Assembly (NCBI GenBank): GCA_002167855.2
Contig: NHBG02000020.1
Location: 532,543 to 591,489 of the forward strand
DNA from: Gammaproteobacteria bacterium TMED1
Lineage (GTDB): Bacteria; Pseudomonadota; Gammaproteobacteria; Pseudomonadales; Azotimanducaceae
Length of the DNA stretch: 58,947 bases
Direction: 5' to 3'
A model generated the notes under the pieces. That model was not told the DNA's origin, ran no database searches, and saw nothing but the letters and a program-made list of their open reading frames with translations. A program made the position numbers and the translations under genes. Positions 44,893 through 52,600 of the stretch are shown here, one piece after another (position 1 is the stretch's first letter; every line of letters starts with the position of its first letter).

Positions 44893-45972
44893 TCAATTTT
44901 TCTTATCAGCACCTAAAAGAAATTTTAGTGGATTATGGAGCCGATCCTTCCAGGCTTGCATGGAATGGTCCGCTCCATCGAAACGACGAGTTATCCAGTC
45001 CTCCCCTTCCCTATAGCCCTTTTTTCGCAAGATCAAATCCATTTGCATCTGGTAAGGCTCATATAAAGCGTCAAATGCTTCAGTTCCATAATCGAAATAG
45101 ACACGGTGGTTTCCTGCCTCAGGCCAATGACCACTTAACCAATTAACCACAGCGCCATCGCCATATGGCCAATGACTAGACAAACAGGCTGCCCCACCGA
45201 AAATCTCTGGATACTCTGCAAGCGCATAGGCTGAGAGTAATCCCCCCGCACTTGAACCCATCACAAAGGTGTCCGCTCTGCCTGATAAAGTAGGGTAGGT
45301 TTTATCAATAAATGGTTTGAGCTCCTGAACAAGAAACCTAAGATAATTGTCTGACGACATACTCTCACCGCCTGACTCACCAACAAATCCTCCCACGGAG
45401 CTTCCCGGTCCTGCCTGACGCATAATTTCCAAAACCTTTTTGCTCACCGCTTTCTCTGGCATATATTCTGCCCCCCGTGCTCCCTTATCCCAATCCGCCA
45501 TCCATACCGCAACCACTATTGCTGGTTTGATTTTTCCTTCTCGTTGTAACCGGGACATCACTTTGTCTACATCCCAGAACATAAAGTCCATACCTGCATA
45601 AGGCGAACGCGAATGATGAAACAGGAACTGCCCATCATGCATATAGATCACGGGGTAAAGCTTATCTGATTCGGGATCGTAACCCTCGGGTAACCAGACA
45701 TCGACAGGTCGAGGCCTAATTAATTCAGAAAAAATCTCTCCAGTATGGTGCATATGGTAATTCACTAATGTTCCCTCGAGAGGAGGGACTTTAGGTGGAT
45801 GAGATCTTTTTAGAGTGCGCTTCACATTTGAAATTTTACTGTTCATTGCCTTTGCTTCTGGACTTATTGAGATTGGTCGCGGGTGAATTTCTTTGATATT
45901 GCCATTATAGGCACATCCAATGAGCAATAAAGGTAAAACCAAGCTCAATAGCCTTATAGAAATTTTAATCAT
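44893..45972 (-). CDS. Lipoprotein alpha/beta-hydrolase (esterase D-like)
   Basis: A 359-residue alpha/beta hydrolase of the putative-esterase (Fes/EstD-like) type with a lipoprotein signal: LLLIGC near residue 20 is a lipobox, so it is probably membrane-anchored and faces the periplasm. VWLPEGYDPESDKLYPVIYMHDGQFLF is characteristic. The nucleophile Ser lies in FVMGSSAGGLLSAYAL, and the late DGADHSMQAWKDR gives the likely catalytic His. Family members include feruloyl and sugar-ester hydrolases and enterochelin esterases. The substrate is unknown. Confidence 0.87.
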   Translation of the reverse strand: MIKISIRLLSLVLPLLLIGCAYNGNIKEIHPRPISISPEAKAMNSKISNVKRTLKRSHPPKVPPLEGTLVNYHMHHTGEIFSELIRPRPVDVWLPEGYDPESDKLYPVIYMHDGQFLFHHSRSPYAGMDFMFWDVDKVMSRLQREGKIKPAIVVAVWMADWDKGARGAEYMPEKAVSKKVLEIMRQAGPGSSVGGFVGESGGESMSSDNYLRFLVQELKPFIDKTYPTLSGRADTFVMGSSAGGLLSAYALAEYPEIFGGAACLSSHWPYGDGAVVNWLSGHWPEAGNHRVYFDYGTEAFDALYEPYQMQMDLILRKKGYREGEDWITRRFDGADHSMQAWKDRLHNPLKFLLGADKKN

Positions 45973-45997
45973 TTAGGATTACACCGCAGCCAAAAAG

Positions 45998-46726
45998 CTA
46001 AGTCTTTGTCACCGGTGTATTTTCCTTAAAAAACTGAATAACGGTTTCGATAGTGTTATCTTCCTCAGGATTTTTCCATTCTTCAATCAGTTTCGCGTTG
46101 GGCGCAAGCTCAGCAATTTCTCGAGAAATTATCTCTGGGTGATAAACATCGTTACCCATTAAAACGAGCATTGACGTCTTAATTTGACTTACAAAATGCC
46201 GGTCCACGTTATACACGAAGTCACCGTCAAACATGTTGCTGCGAAACTGATTCCATTCCTCTTCGGTAACTTCAGGATGTTGGTGCTTGATTTCCTCAGC
46301 CCAACTATCGAACAATCCATAAAAAGCATCTTTATTATTGTCTGCTCCGATCGATTGCTGCAAAACTACAGCGCCAACCCGCTTCGGGTCAGCCTTAATA
46401 ATACCAAGACAATAGGGACCACCAATGCATCCCCCCAAAAGATGGCAACTATCAATTCCCAGATAATCTAGAAGGGCAATATGATCCTCCGTGTAAACTC
46501 GCCAACTATCACTCGCATTTATTGGGGCGATAGACTTTCCAGCATTACGTTGGTCCATAGCAATAACTTTGAAATGAGAGCTAAGTGTTGTTATTGGATT
46601 CCATTCTGATTTTTTCCAAAAATCTATCGATGAACGCATGCCGCCAGGAGCAAAAAGTACTACAGGGTAGCCCTCACCGTAAACTTCGTAATAAATTGTC
46701 GTGCCTTTCCGCCTAAGTTCTGGCAT
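45998..46726 (-). CDS. Alpha/beta-hydrolase-fold protein with Cys at the nucleophile elbow
   Basis: A 242-residue alpha/beta-hydrolase-fold protein. The strand VVLFAPGGMRSS and IAMDQRNAGKS match the fold. The nucleophile elbow reads GGCIGG, so Cys100 sits where serine is usual. The acid may be the Asp in MGNDVYHPE. No histidine follows that motif, while the catalytic His of related proteins would be expected about 25-30 residues later. The enzyme may be a cysteine-type hydrolase of the dienelactone-hydrolase kind, or a non-classical or inactive member. Confidence 0.8.
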   Translation of the reverse strand: MPELRRKGTTIYYEVYGEGYPVVLFAPGGMRSSIDFWKKSEWNPITTLSSHFKVIAMDQRNAGKSIAPINASDSWRVYTEDHIALLDYLGIDSCHLLGGCIGGPYCLGIIKADPKRVGAVVLQQSIGADNNKDAFYGLFDSWAEEIKHQHPEVTEEEWNQFRSNMFDGDFVYNVDRHFVSQIKTSMLVLMGNDVYHPEIISREIAELAPNAKLIEEWKNPEEDNTIETVIQFFKENTPVTKT

Positions 46727-46849
46727 TTTCCCTCCTCAATAATGAAATAACCGACTTCATAGTAAGTTAAAAGTAATGTGAAAATGACAATTGCACATGA
46801 CTTAAGTCAAGAATAACATCTTGTTTTTGGGATTAAATCAGGCGAAAAC

Positions 46850-47338
46850 TTGGCAATAATAAAACGATTACATCACGCTGCATATCGATGCCGGGATTCA
46901 GAAGAAACACGCATTTTTTATGAGGATTTTCTGGGATTAGAACTTATAAACGCCTTAACCATTTCGGGAGGTCAATCCTCAAAGCCTGAAGTGCTCCACA
47001 CTTTTTTCGCTATGCGAGATGGATCATGCCTCGCATTTTTTGAGGACCCTAAACACACCTTCGACTTCAAAAAACAACGTGATTTTGATTTACATATCGC
47101 CCTAGAGGTAGATAGAGACACCTTGTTAGACATGAGACAGAAAGGACTAGAGCATGGCATAGAAACGCGAGGAGTTGCTCAACATGGCTTCATAGAATCC
47201 ATCTATTTCCGAGACCCCAATGGTTATGTAGTCGAATTATCGACTCCGATAGAAGACTTTCAACTAATGGAAAAAAGTCATGCGAAGGCCATCTTGAGCG
47301 AGTGGCAAACAAATAAACCAAAAAGTATCTATCGCTAG
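46850..47338 (+). CDS. VOC-family dioxygenase/glyoxalase-like protein
   Basis: A 162-residue vicinal-oxygen-chelate protein starting at TTG. The metal-site pattern is His in LHHAAYRCRDSEETRIFYEDFLG, His in FDLHIALEVDRD and Glu in DPNGYVVELSTP, the usual 2-His-1-Glu set of this superfamily. FFAMRDGSCLAFFE is also typical. The reaction could be an extradiol dioxygenation or an isomerisation and cannot be fixed. It ends directly against the stop of the convergent yghU-like gene. Confidence 0.85.
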   Translation: MAIIKRLHHAAYRCRDSEETRIFYEDFLGLELINALTISGGQSSKPEVLHTFFAMRDGSCLAFFEDPKHTFDFKKQRDFDLHIALEVDRDTLLDMRQKGLEHGIETRGVAQHGFIESIYFRDPNGYVVELSTPIEDFQLMEKSHAKAILSEWQTNKPKSIYR

Positions 47339-48178
47339 TCAAATTCCTAACTTATCAAAATCACTGGCATCATGCCGCTCCGCGATGCCGCTATGTGAAT
47401 CTCTGTTAACTTTCCTGCCTCGACGAACTGCAGCCCGATTATGTATTTCGGTTCCCCATCTCAAAACGTTAGCGTAAGAATCAACCTGAAGGAATTCTTT
47501 CGCGTTATAAAGACCAGCTACAACCATTTGTCCGTACCAACTATAGGTCGCGATATCAGCAATGGTATAGTCATCTCCTACGAGAAAATGTCGATCTGCA
47601 AGATTGCGATCCAAGACGTCTAATTGTCTTTTGACTTCCATTGCGTATCGATTGATTGGATATTCATATTTTTCAGGCGCATATGCATAAAAATGTCCGA
47701 AGCCACCTCCCAAATAAGGTGCGCTACTCATTTGCCAGAACAACCAAGATAGACACTCAGCCCTACTTGGTCCAGCCATCGGTACAAAAGCTCCAAATTT
47801 CTCAGCGAGATATAACAATATGGCACCAGTCTCAAATACTCTCGTCGGCTTCGCCGTCGTCATATCGAGAATGGCAGGGATCTTTGAGTTTGGATTAATT
47901 TCTACAAATCCGCTACCAAATTGCTCCCCATTTATCCGTACTAACCAAGCATCGTATTCAGCTTCGTTGAAACCCAGTGCAAGTAGCTCTTCCATCAAGA
48001 TGGTTACCTTGACCCCGTTCGGGGTACCCTGAGAGTATATCTGTATAGGATGTTTCCCTACGGGTAACTCGCTTTCAAAAGTAGGACCCGCCGTTGGTCT
48101 ATTTATATCTTCGAATCTGCCACCATTCCCCTCTTCCCACTTCCAGACCCTAGGCGGGGTATAATTGATTTTCGACAT
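47339..48178 (-). CDS. YghU-type glutathione S-transferase (disulfide-bond oxidoreductase)
   Basis: A 279-residue Nu-class glutathione transferase like E. coli YghU. The family N-terminal extension is present (YTPPRVWKWEEGNGGRFEDINRPTAG). The active-site strand YSQGTPNGVKVTILMEEL keeps the Thr-Pro-Asn segment that binds two glutathiones in YghU. INPNSKIPAI and ETGAILLYLAEKFG complete the thioredoxin domain, and the helical domain has FLVGDDYTIADIATYSWYG. It likely reduces organic hydroperoxides or disulfides in the cytoplasm. It is divergent from the small-gene pair at 48417. Confidence 0.92.
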   Translation of the reverse strand: MSKINYTPPRVWKWEEGNGGRFEDINRPTAGPTFESELPVGKHPIQIYSQGTPNGVKVTILMEELLALGFNEAEYDAWLVRINGEQFGSGFVEINPNSKIPAILDMTTAKPTRVFETGAILLYLAEKFGAFVPMAGPSRAECLSWLFWQMSSAPYLGGGFGHFYAYAPEKYEYPINRYAMEVKRQLDVLDRNLADRHFLVGDDYTIADIATYSWYGQMVVAGLYNAKEFLQVDSYANVLRWGTEIHNRAAVRRGRKVNRDSHSGIAERHDASDFDKLGI

Positions 48179-48416
48179 TGCGCTGCCTCCGATTTGATGG
48201 TTGATCGGAAAAGCTATCTCAATTAACGAAGTTTGTCATCGGTAACGAAGACGGTCCTCGTTAAAACACATGACCACTACATCAGCAGCATCTCTTTAAA
48301 ATCTATATTGTTTCTTAATTGGAATATATTAGTTGCTAATTATTCTTTTTAATGTTTCCGACTTACCTGTTACTTTAAGCGCCCTTTTAAGACAGAAGTT
48401 AGACAGGGTTTAAAAA

Positions 48417-48566
48417 ATGATGACAAATAATGACAGTAGGTTAGAAATCAAAAATGATACAACCGAGATGAAGCGAAACCTACGATATGGACAAGTTGAT
48501 GATACGCTCTCAGAATGGGAGTTATCCCGTCAAACAAGCAAAACCTGGTCAATGGAACAAGATTAA
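48417..48566 (+). CDS. Small duplicated protein, copy 1 (49 aa, unknown)
   Basis: A 49-codon frame beginning with two ATG codons (48417, 48420) and ending TAA. The product is hydrophilic, with no signal peptide, no cysteine and no membrane segment. The N-terminal third is variable compared with copy 2. Then comes TEMK-x2-LR-x4-DDTLSEWELSRQ and a C-terminal TSKTWSMEQD with two tryptophans in all. The last 22 residues equal those of copy 2 although five codons there differ, all silently, which argues for real translation and selection. AGGG at 48406-48409 may be the ribosome site. I know no family for it. Confidence 0.65.
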   Translation: MMTNNDSRLEIKNDTTEMKRNLRYGQVDDTLSEWELSRQTSKTWSMEQD

Positions 48567-48671
48567 TTCTTATCGGGAATGTATTGGTTGCTAATTATTC
48601 TTTTTAATTTAAGAGCCGAGACTGCTAATGTTTAGAAGTACTGTAAGACAATAATTAGACAAGGAGTGCCG

Positions 48672-48824
48672 ATGGTTACTTATCAAAAAGAAAGCAGTCC
48701 AGAAATTAACACCGAGATAACAGAGATGAAACAAAGCCTGAGACATAGGAATCTTGATGACACGCTCTCAGAGTGGGAATTATCTCGCCAAACAAGCAAA
48801 ACCTGGTCAATGGAACAAGATTAG
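48672..48824 (+). CDS. Small duplicated protein, copy 2 (50 aa, unknown)
   Basis: A 50-codon frame starting at ATG 48672 with a perfect AAGGAG five bases upstream (48661-48666) and ending TAG. It begins MVTYQKESSPEINTEITEMK, unlike copy 1 up to the shared TEMK. It then keeps L-R and the C-terminal DDTLSEWELSRQ plus TSKTWSMEQD exactly. It is acidic with no hydrophobic stretch, so it is probably a soluble cytoplasmic peptide or a partner-binding peptide. It reads towards the PhyH gene at 48882, which is on the other strand. Function is unknown. Confidence 0.7.
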   Translation: MVTYQKESSPEINTEITEMKQSLRHRNLDDTLSEWELSRQTSKTWSMEQD

Positions 48825-48837
48825 GTGCGGCTTTCTT

Positions 48838-48863
48838 CGGCTTACGAGCCGTATGGAGTTTTT
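48838..48863. terminator. Weak hairpin between convergent genes
   Basis: CGGCT-TACG-AGCCG (48838-48851) forms a perfect 5-bp stem 13 bases after the copy 2 stop, with five T residues at 48859-48863. The gap between stem and T-run is longer than in standard intrinsic terminators. It is a candidate terminator for the small genes; the reverse orientation lacks a T-run. Confidence 0.4.
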
Positions 48864-48881
48864 AAGTATCGGACTCTACTC

Positions 48882-49580
48882 TTATAAGAACTGTTTAATC
48901 TTACGCGGTAGTTGAGAAAACGCCGCTTCCGTCATGCCACAGTGCAGCCCGTGGCCCGGTTGGCACCAGCCAGCACAGTAGTAAACGTTCACTGCCCGCC
49001 GACTCTCGCCTTCCCGAATATTCTTTCCCGCCTGATGCCAAGTTCGGCCATCCATGACGAGGAGGTCTCCAGGGTCAAGTAGAACAGACTCCGCTTTTTC
49101 TGATTGGACTACTTCATGATCCCACTTGTGACTGCCTGGAACAACTTTGGTAGCACCAAGCTCCTCAGAAAACGGATCAATAGCCAACAGCGAATTGACT
49201 GTAAAAGGTTTTCCACGAGCTAACTGAGGATACAAATCATCGTCCCTATGCATCGATGAAGTACGTAAACCTGAGACCACATTTTTAATACCAGTATCTG
49301 AGATCTTTATTCCCCAGTGATCGACTGGACTTAATATCCTCTCCAAGATAGATGTTAATCTCGAATCCGAAAAGAACTCATCAAAGTCACGCGTCTTTGC
49401 TACAAGATTCTTAACACTCTTCACCATTATCATTTGGCCATCGGCATTTGTGAAAGGCCGACTTATTGAATGCTTCTCACATAATTCGCTATATTTTGCG
49501 ATAGTGGCGTTATCGTAGAAACCCTTGAAGATTCCGAAACCAATGTCCGAAATTTGCTCAACAATTGCATTTATCATCAT
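48882..49580 (-). CDS. Phytanoyl-CoA dioxygenase (PhyH) family protein 2
   Basis: A 232-residue Fe(II)/2-oxoglutarate oxygenase. His-x-Asp is seen in SSMHRDDDLYPQ, the distal His in DGRTWHQAGKN and the 2-oxoglutarate Arg in SRRAVNVYYCAGW. VVPGSHKWDHE and LLDPGDLLVMDG are usual PhyH landmarks. It is only distantly related to the enzyme at 38288. It lies convergent to the duplicated small genes and 33 bases downstream of the BNR-repeat gene on its own strand. A small-molecule hydroxylation role is inferred; the substrate is unknown. Confidence 0.87.
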   Translation of the reverse strand: MMINAIVEQISDIGFGIFKGFYDNATIAKYSELCEKHSISRPFTNADGQMIMVKSVKNLVAKTRDFDEFFSDSRLTSILERILSPVDHWGIKISDTGIKNVVSGLRTSSMHRDDDLYPQLARGKPFTVNSLLAIDPFSEELGATKVVPGSHKWDHEVVQSEKAESVLLDPGDLLVMDGRTWHQAGKNIREGESRRAVNVYYCAGWCQPGHGLHCGMTEAAFSQLPRKIKQFL

Positions 49581-49613
49581 TTGAATTCCATATCTACTCT
49601 AGACCTAGAGTAG

Positions 49614-50597
49614 TCATACACAAGTAATTGAAACCACTGCTGGGATATCCTTAACCAGCAGTTCCCATTCTGCGTGGCCACTCACACTCCAAATCTCCCC
49701 GGTATCTGTCCCCACCAAAATACCCCCAGGGACCAGAGGATTTACCGTCAAGCCATGAAAATTAGCATGACTTGGCGAGTGGTCTTTATCACCCAACGAA
49801 TGCCAAGTATCACCACGGTCTTCAGACCGAAACAACATAGCCTCGGCTCCCAACTCTTGTCGATAGCTTGAAAATGCGGTTGGTGCACTCGCTACCGTCA
49901 AGCCAAATGGTGGTCTATGATCAATGCACATTGGCCTCGAGTACCGAGGAGTAACACCTTCCCACGTATACACCCAGCTATTACCCCCATCCTCAGAACG
50001 AAAGACTCCGGCATTGCCTTCAACCATATCGGCAACACCATCAAGCCTTCCATAACCTGTCGAAGCAAACAAAATTTCCTCATTCCCCGGGAAGGGAAAG
50101 ATCATATGCAAGTCAGGATTACCCCCAGGAAGAACGACAGACCAGGTCTCTCCGGCATTCTGTGAAATTGCTATTCCACCAACCTCTACACCAACCCAAA
50201 GACGCTCATCCTTTACAACAAGAGCGCGAGCAGCCGCTGGTAACGGTGGATCGACAGGAATACACCAACCTTTCTCTTTTGCTAAACGAGACAAAGACTC
50301 AACTTCTGTCCATGTATATCCCCAATCTTCACTTCTAAATAGGCCTGTAGGCGCTGTTCCGGCATAAAGCTTACCTTGGACACCCTGCCGAATCTGCCAA
50401 ACCGCAACATCTCTCAAAGTAGTCAATAGCCATGAGGCTCCTCCATCATCAGACACATAAAGCCCGTTGCCAGTTCCTGCAAAAACCCTCCCATTGAAGC
50501 AAACAATTTCTCTCACTCCACGGCAATCGAGTACCTTTTTAGCGATCCCATCGGTAATTTGGAATACACCCTCACTGGTACCTGCAAACAAATCCAT
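49614..50597 (-). CDS. BNR/Asp-box repeat beta-propeller protein
   Basis: A 327-residue protein with five Asp-box motifs (S-x-D-x-G-x-T/S-W type): SDDGGASW, SEDWGYTW, SQNAGETW, SEDGGNSW and SEDRGDTW, spread at 45-80 residue intervals. This predicts a sialidase- or photosystem-stability-factor-like beta-propeller. No sialidase Arg triad or signal peptide is recognisable, so an enzymatic role is doubtful and binding or scaffolding is possible. The ATG at 50597 has AAGG seven bases upstream and was preferred to the GTG at 50612. It is likely co-transcribed with the PhyH gene. Confidence 0.83.
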   Translation of the reverse strand: MDLFAGTSEGVFQITDGIAKKVLDCRGVREIVCFNGRVFAGTGNGLYVSDDGGASWLLTTLRDVAVWQIRQGVQGKLYAGTAPTGLFRSEDWGYTWTEVESLSRLAKEKGWCIPVDPPLPAAARALVVKDERLWVGVEVGGIAISQNAGETWSVVLPGGNPDLHMIFPFPGNEEILFASTGYGRLDGVADMVEGNAGVFRSEDGGNSWVYTWEGVTPRYSRPMCIDHRPPFGLTVASAPTAFSSYRQELGAEAMLFRSEDRGDTWHSLGDKDHSPSHANFHGLTVNPLVPGGILVGTDTGEIWSVSGHAEWELLVKDIPAVVSITCV

Positions 50598-50668
50598 AAA
50601 AATGCCTTTCACGCCTATTGAGGGCTAAAGTTACCACAAGCTAAGAGAGATATGGGTTTAGTATTAAT

Positions 50669-52498
50669 TCAATGCATTTCCGACTGCACCTGGCTAATCC
50701 GTTCAGCTTTGTCTTTCTCGTACCACCAGCCATCCGGAAAGGCGGGTCGGTAAAGCGGCTGAGGTGGACTACCAAATTTATCCCAATAGACTGTACGACG
50801 CGGGTCATAGGCATAAACAGGAATCAAGTAATATCCCCACATCATGACCCGATCCAAGGCACGGCTTGCAGCGACTAACTCAGACAGCGACTGAGCTGCC
50901 TCTGCTGCTTCTACGAGGCGATCGACTACGGGTTCATTAACTCCTACATAATTGCGCGAGCCTTCTAAAGCTAAAGCACTAGAATGAAAATTATTACGGG
51001 CTGACAGCGTCGGTGGAATCACAAAATCGTAAGTATGCACATATACATCATAATCATGTTTTCTCTGCCGATTGATATATTGACTAATATCAACCAACCG
51101 CATATTTGCAGCGATACCCAGATTCTTAAGATTTTTGAACCAAGGCAATAATATCCGGGCATGATTCGGCTCAAATGATAAAAGCTCGAGCGTGAAGGGC
51201 TCTCCTTGAGCATTACGCAGCTTCCCATTCAGAACTCGCCACCCAGCAGACATCAGCAGATCCCTCGCTGAAGCCAGATTCTTCCTTAGCGCCTCATCAC
51301 TCCCTGACCTGGGAAAATCAAAAGGCTGTTTAAAGATTTCAGGCGGCAAAGACTCCCTGAAGTCAGCCAGCAGCGCCAACTCGTTCTTACTAGGCAGGCC
51401 ATTATTCTCGAGGATCGTCCCTGGCCAAAAGCTCTTAGCGCGGATACGCTCACCATGGTAAAACTTTTCATTCACCCATTCAAAGTCAAACGCCAGAGTT
51501 AGCGCCTTTCTAACCCGCCTATCCGACAGCCTTGGCACACGGCTATTTAAGACAAATGCTCTACCAATACCTACCCATATACCATAGTTTCTTCGAGTCT
51601 TGGCAATTAGACCTTGTTCCATTTCAGGGCCTTCAAACGCGTGGACCCAGTAACGAATATCATCAACATCTAGAATATCAATGAGACCTTTACGAAAAGC
51701 TTCCCTCGCAACAGTTGCATCGCGGTACACCTCGAAGCGCACGGTATCAAAGTTGTACCGGCCCTGATTTATTGGCAGATGCCATCCCCAATAATCTTCT
51801 CTGCGCTCATACTCAACGTAGCGCCCCAGTTTGATTTCCTTTAAGCGATATGGCCCACTTGAAACAGGAGGCTTAAGCGTGTGTGCAGTTGGATCTCTAG
51901 TTCGCCAGTAGTGCTGAGGAAGAATTTCCTGATATTGAATCATAGCAACATGATCGTAAGCTAGTGGCACGTCGAGATGAAATATAACGTGGCGATCATC
52001 CCAAGCTTCTAGGGATGCAAGGAAGTCGAAACGTAACGAGGCGCCCACCTGGCCCATAAGCAATTCAAAGGTGTAAACTACATCATGAGCAGTAACTGTG
52101 TTCCCATCATCCCATCTCGCATCGGGATTAATCCTGAAAACTAGAGTCTTCTTATCAGGGGTAACAGCTATCCCGTTTGCTAGACGACCGTAAAAAGCAG
52201 CAAATTCATCACCGCCCCTTACGACTAATGATTCGCCTCGGAAATGATATCCAGATGGAGGCCCTGTTTCGCCTATTGATAAAGGTGCCAATGTATCAAA
52301 CGAAAAAGCCCATGGAAGTACTAGTTTGCCCTCCTTGGGAGCGTTCGGGTTCAAATAATCTTTGTGAGTATAATCAGGGGGATATTTCAGCTCATCAAAG
52401 AACGCAATTCCATGGCTAAATTCCAAATCGTTGATAAGAACTGCAGAGGCTAAATCTGTTACAAAAATACTGAGACACAAGAGGAGAGAGCTACGCAT
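50669..52498 (-). CDS. YejA-like periplasmic solute-binding protein (orphan copy 3)
   Basis: A 609-residue family 5 binding protein with a signal peptide ending near residue 19 (AlaSerAla). LEFSHGIAFFDELKYPPDYTH leads into [32 protein letters not shown] is almost the same as in the operon YejA at 22496, as are [17 protein letters not shown] and ALTLAFDFEW. It is the closest paralogue of that protein here, probably a duplication that could use the same YejBEF permease. The C-terminus has FPDGWWYEKDKAER. No permease gene adjoins it. Confidence 0.92.
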   Translation of the reverse strand: MRSSLLLCLSIFVTDLASAVLINDLEFSHGIAFFDELKYPPDYTHKDYLNPNAPKEGKLVLPWAFSFDTLAPLSIGETGPPSGYHFRGESLVVRGGDEFAAFYGRLANGIAVTPDKKTLVFRINPDARWDDGNTVTAHDVVYTFELLMGQVGASLRFDFLASLEAWDDRHVIFHLDVPLAYDHVAMIQYQEILPQHYWRTRDPTAHTLKPPVSSGPYRLKEIKLGRYVEYERREDYWGWHLPINQGRYNFDTVRFEVYRDATVAREAFRKGLIDILDVDDIRYWVHAFEGPEMEQGLIAKTRRNYGIWVGIGRAFVLNSRVPRLSDRRVRKALTLAFDFEWVNEKFYHGERIRAKSFWPGTILENNGLPSKNELALLADFRESLPPEIFKQPFDFPRSGSDEALRKNLASARDLLMSAGWRVLNGKLRNAQGEPFTLELLSFEPNHARILLPWFKNLKNLGIAANMRLVDISQYINRQRKHDYDVYVHTYDFVIPPTLSARNNFHSSALALEGSRNYVGVNEPVVDRLVEAAEAAQSLSELVAASRALDRVMMWGYYLIPVYAYDPRRTVYWDKFGSPPQPLYRPAFPDGWWYEKDKAERISQVQSEMH

Positions 52499-52600
52499 GA
52501 TTGACGGTAGTGTAAGGGTTTTTGCAAGACAATCCAGTTTGTATTGCCAATTTAGAAATACAAAAATTAAATAAGGGTTCTCACAGGAGCAGCCTAAAGC

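Larger units (their letters stand above)
48321..48824 (+). repeat. Tandem duplication carrying two small genes and a shared upstream block
   Basis: Two units of about 250 bases lie head to tail. The first 32 bases of unit one (48321-48352) match unit two (48576-48607) at all but three positions; both contain GTTGCTAATTATTCTTTTTA. Both units then show TAAGACA and TTAGACA just before the start codon, then a small gene whose 3' half is nearly identical between units. The offset is 255 bases. The middle of each unit, between the upstream block and the gene, has diverged. Three constrained pieces in a drifting background suggest promoter or leader, ribosome region and coding 3' half. Confidence 0.8.

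Noticed and set aside
48179-48320. A third copy of the small duplicated gene
   Set aside because: No TEMK or DDTLSEW-like coding sequence is found in this stretch; only the two copies are present.
48417-48824. Classical RiPP precursor genes
   Set aside because: The variable part is N-terminal and the C-terminus is fixed, there is no cysteine or leader-like motif, and no recognised RiPP maturase is adjacent.
48417-48824. Toxin-antitoxin pair
   Set aside because: The two products are paralogues of each other and neither shows a toxin fold or DNA-binding motif.
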